Shown piece after piece: positions 13,578-14,517 of a stretch of DNA of 14,517 bases; the stretch's first letter is position 1; each line of letters starts with the position of its first letter. The stretch comes from Nitrososphaeraceae archaeon (GTDB lineage: Archaea; Thermoproteota; Nitrososphaeria; Nitrososphaerales; Nitrososphaeraceae). The stretch spans positions 1 through 14,517 of the forward strand of contig JAICHH010000031.1 in the NCBI GenBank assembly GCA_025922715.1. The letters are read 5' to 3'. Position numbers and translations under genes: made by a program. Under the pieces are notes generated by a model that did no database searches, had not been told where the DNA came from, and was given only the letters and a program-made list of their open reading frames with translations.

Positions 13578-13626
13578 TAAGAAATTCTTCAAAAATGAAT
13601 AAAAGTGACTACAATTTGGATTACAG

Positions 13627-14223
13627 TTATTGTCTATTGCTGCTGTCGCTGCTGCTATTATTATTATCATCATCTAGTGTAGGTATAGACATCCTTCTAC
13701 CTGTCAATCCAGCTACTAGAATTTGTATTCCTGTTATTAAAAGCGCTATTGCTATGATAGCTGCAACCAATCCAAACCCAAATGCGGGTGATACCAATAT
13801 AAGTATAGAGAGAGCAATCTCCAATGCACCAACACCTATAGTAAAAGCTCTATCCAGTTTGCTTTGGTCTTTATGTCTAATACCATGTACAATTCTTGAA
13901 ATACCATCAAATAGTAATGCAACTGCAACTAATATAATCACGAAAACACTTGTTGCTTCAGGAAATGCCATTGCTACTATAGCTAATATAATTACAAGTA
14001 TACCTAGTCCTAAGTTTGAAAAGCGTGCTCTATTTTTTACAAATATACCTGCTATAACTTTTTCAATTCCTACTATTAATAAAAGAACAGAAACAAGAAC
14101 TACAAGAGATATTATTGATATTATTGGATTAATTAGAATTAATATAGATAAGATAATTGCTAGTGCTCCTAGTCCTATCTGAGCGGCAAAAATCCACTTA
14201 GGTTGATCAGTTTTACTTAACAT
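13627..14223 (-). CDS. HdeD/DUF308-family membrane protein
   Basis: The 198-residue protein is almost entirely hydrophobic up to residue 172, with six helices arranged as three hairpins, the layout of the HdeD (DUF308) family. Each hairpin opens with a similar segment: GLGALAIILSILILINP (17-33), GLGILVIILAIVAMAFP (about 72-88) and GVGALEIALSILILVSP (about 129-145), so it arose by internal triplication. HdeD in E. coli is linked to acid resistance; in archaea the role is unknown, with membrane stress as the usual guess. The C-terminal tail (LDDDNNNSSSDSSNRQ) is hydrophilic and low-complexity, encoded by a triplet-repeat-like DNA tract (about 13637-13675). The start is supported by a strong TATATAAA box 26 nt upstream. 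The plus-strand frame opposite is a shadow. Confidence 0.9.
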   Translation of the reverse strand: MLSKTDQPKWIFAAQIGLGALAIILSILILINPIISIISLVVLVSVLLLIVGIEKVIAGIFVKNRARFSNLGLGILVIILAIVAMAFPEATSVFVIILVAVALLFDGISRIVHGIRHKDQSKLDRAFTIGVGALEIALSILILVSPAFGFGLVAAIIAIALLITGIQILVAGLTGRRMSIPTLDDDNNNSSSDSSNRQ

Positions 14224-14245
14224 GTGTCCACAATATAGTTATCTA

Positions 14246-14253
14246 TTTATATA
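14246..14253 (-). promoter_or_regulatory. TATA box for the HdeD-like gene
   Basis: The minus strand reads TATATAAA, a near-consensus archaeal box A, centred about 26 nt before the ATG at 14223. The transcript is predicted to be leaderless. It is the strongest promoter match in the window. Confidence 0.65.
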
Positions 14254-14444
14254 TGTTGTGATTATATAATTTATAAATGAAGTACAATTCATAAGTAAAT
14301 TAAGTGATTCTTTCGGTATCTAAATATTTTGTTTTAAGTAACAAATTAGGCCTACAAGAAAATTTAAAATTACTTTAAAAATAAATAAATTTCTTTGAAT
14401 TGTAAATTTGAACAATAATAGGTAGCTCATTTAGTCATTCATAA

Positions 14445-14463
14445 TTGGATTTTGTAAATCCAA
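14445..14463. repeat. 8-bp perfect hairpin near the right edge
   Basis: TTGGATTT and AAATCCAA flank a 3-nt TGT loop. It is not followed by a T-run on either strand. It may belong to the 3' region of a gene beyond the window edge; the remaining sequence from 14254 to 14517 shows no supportable gene. Confidence 0.4.
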
Positions 14464-14517
14464 GGGTATTATCTTTAAAAGTGATCTGTTGTTATTTGGC
14501 TTGAATTTCATAGGCTA

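Noticed and set aside
13595..14182. Long plus-strand frame opposite the HdeD-like gene
   Set aside because: It mirrors the hydrophobic coding strand and is low-complexity; the minus-strand protein has clear internal repeats and a strong promoter.
14420..14517. Minus-strand gene fragment at the right edge
   Set aside because: All three minus frames hit stops within a few to 29 codons and show no motif, so no partial gene can be supported.

Overview
The window looks like the chromosome of an ammonia-oxidising archaeon of the Nitrososphaerales, most like Nitrosocosmicus. This is inferred from four things: a very AT-rich composition (estimated by eye); TATA-type archaeal promoters placed so that most transcripts would be leaderless; a Mn-catalase and a CbtB/CbtA cobalt-transport pair beside a DUF4443 winged-helix regulator; and several small proteins of a kind familiar from that group. 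I see no rRNA, tRNA, CRISPR array, insertion sequence or phage module. The layout is loose: mostly single genes with their own promoters, long AT-rich spacers, and only two clear two-gene operons.

Layout. 1-166 is the start of a minus-strand gene cut by the window edge. 477-701 is a small two-helix membrane protein. 1059-1946 is a classical short-chain dehydrogenase. 2188-2457 (-) is a small Mpo1/DUF962-like membrane protein. 2882-3175 is a small exported protein with a C-terminal Cys pair. 3364-4215 (-) is a soluble class III nucleotide cyclase. 4551-5192 (-) is the DUF4443 regulator, divergent from cbtB (5312-5527) and cbtA (5549-6277), with repeats in the shared promoter region. 6800-7678 (-) is the Mn-catalase, with all five metal ligands and a repeat cluster at its promoter. 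8148-9088 (-) is a two-gene operon of unknown function whose promoter holds a perfect 18-bp palindrome. 9331-9630 (-), 10922-11179 (-) and 11289-11516 (-) are small soluble proteins of unknown function; the first two may be distant paralogues. 9883-10614 is a PAP2 phosphatase. 12069-13079 (-) is a metallo-beta-lactamase-fold protein of the COG1237 type. 13241-13459 is a decayed winged-helix regulator gene with in-frame stops. 13627-14223 (-) is an HdeD/DUF308 membrane protein.

How the genes fit together. The clearest functional unit is cobalt uptake (CbtB+CbtA) with its probable divergent regulator; cobalt feeds cobalamin synthesis in these archaea. Mn-catalase, HdeD and the short-chain dehydrogenase suggest stress or detoxification roles but are not linked in an operon. 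Start codons were reassigned where a TATA box sits about 26 nt upstream of an internal ATG; this moves the starts at 477, 2882, 4215 and 5312 and supports a TTG start at 11179. The two downstream operon genes (cbtA and the gene at 8148-8807) instead carry short Shine-Dalgarno-like sequences.

The items most worth a second look are the uncharacterised operon under the 18-bp palindrome, the cbt divergent promoter, and the decayed regulator. I found no convincing large new system.
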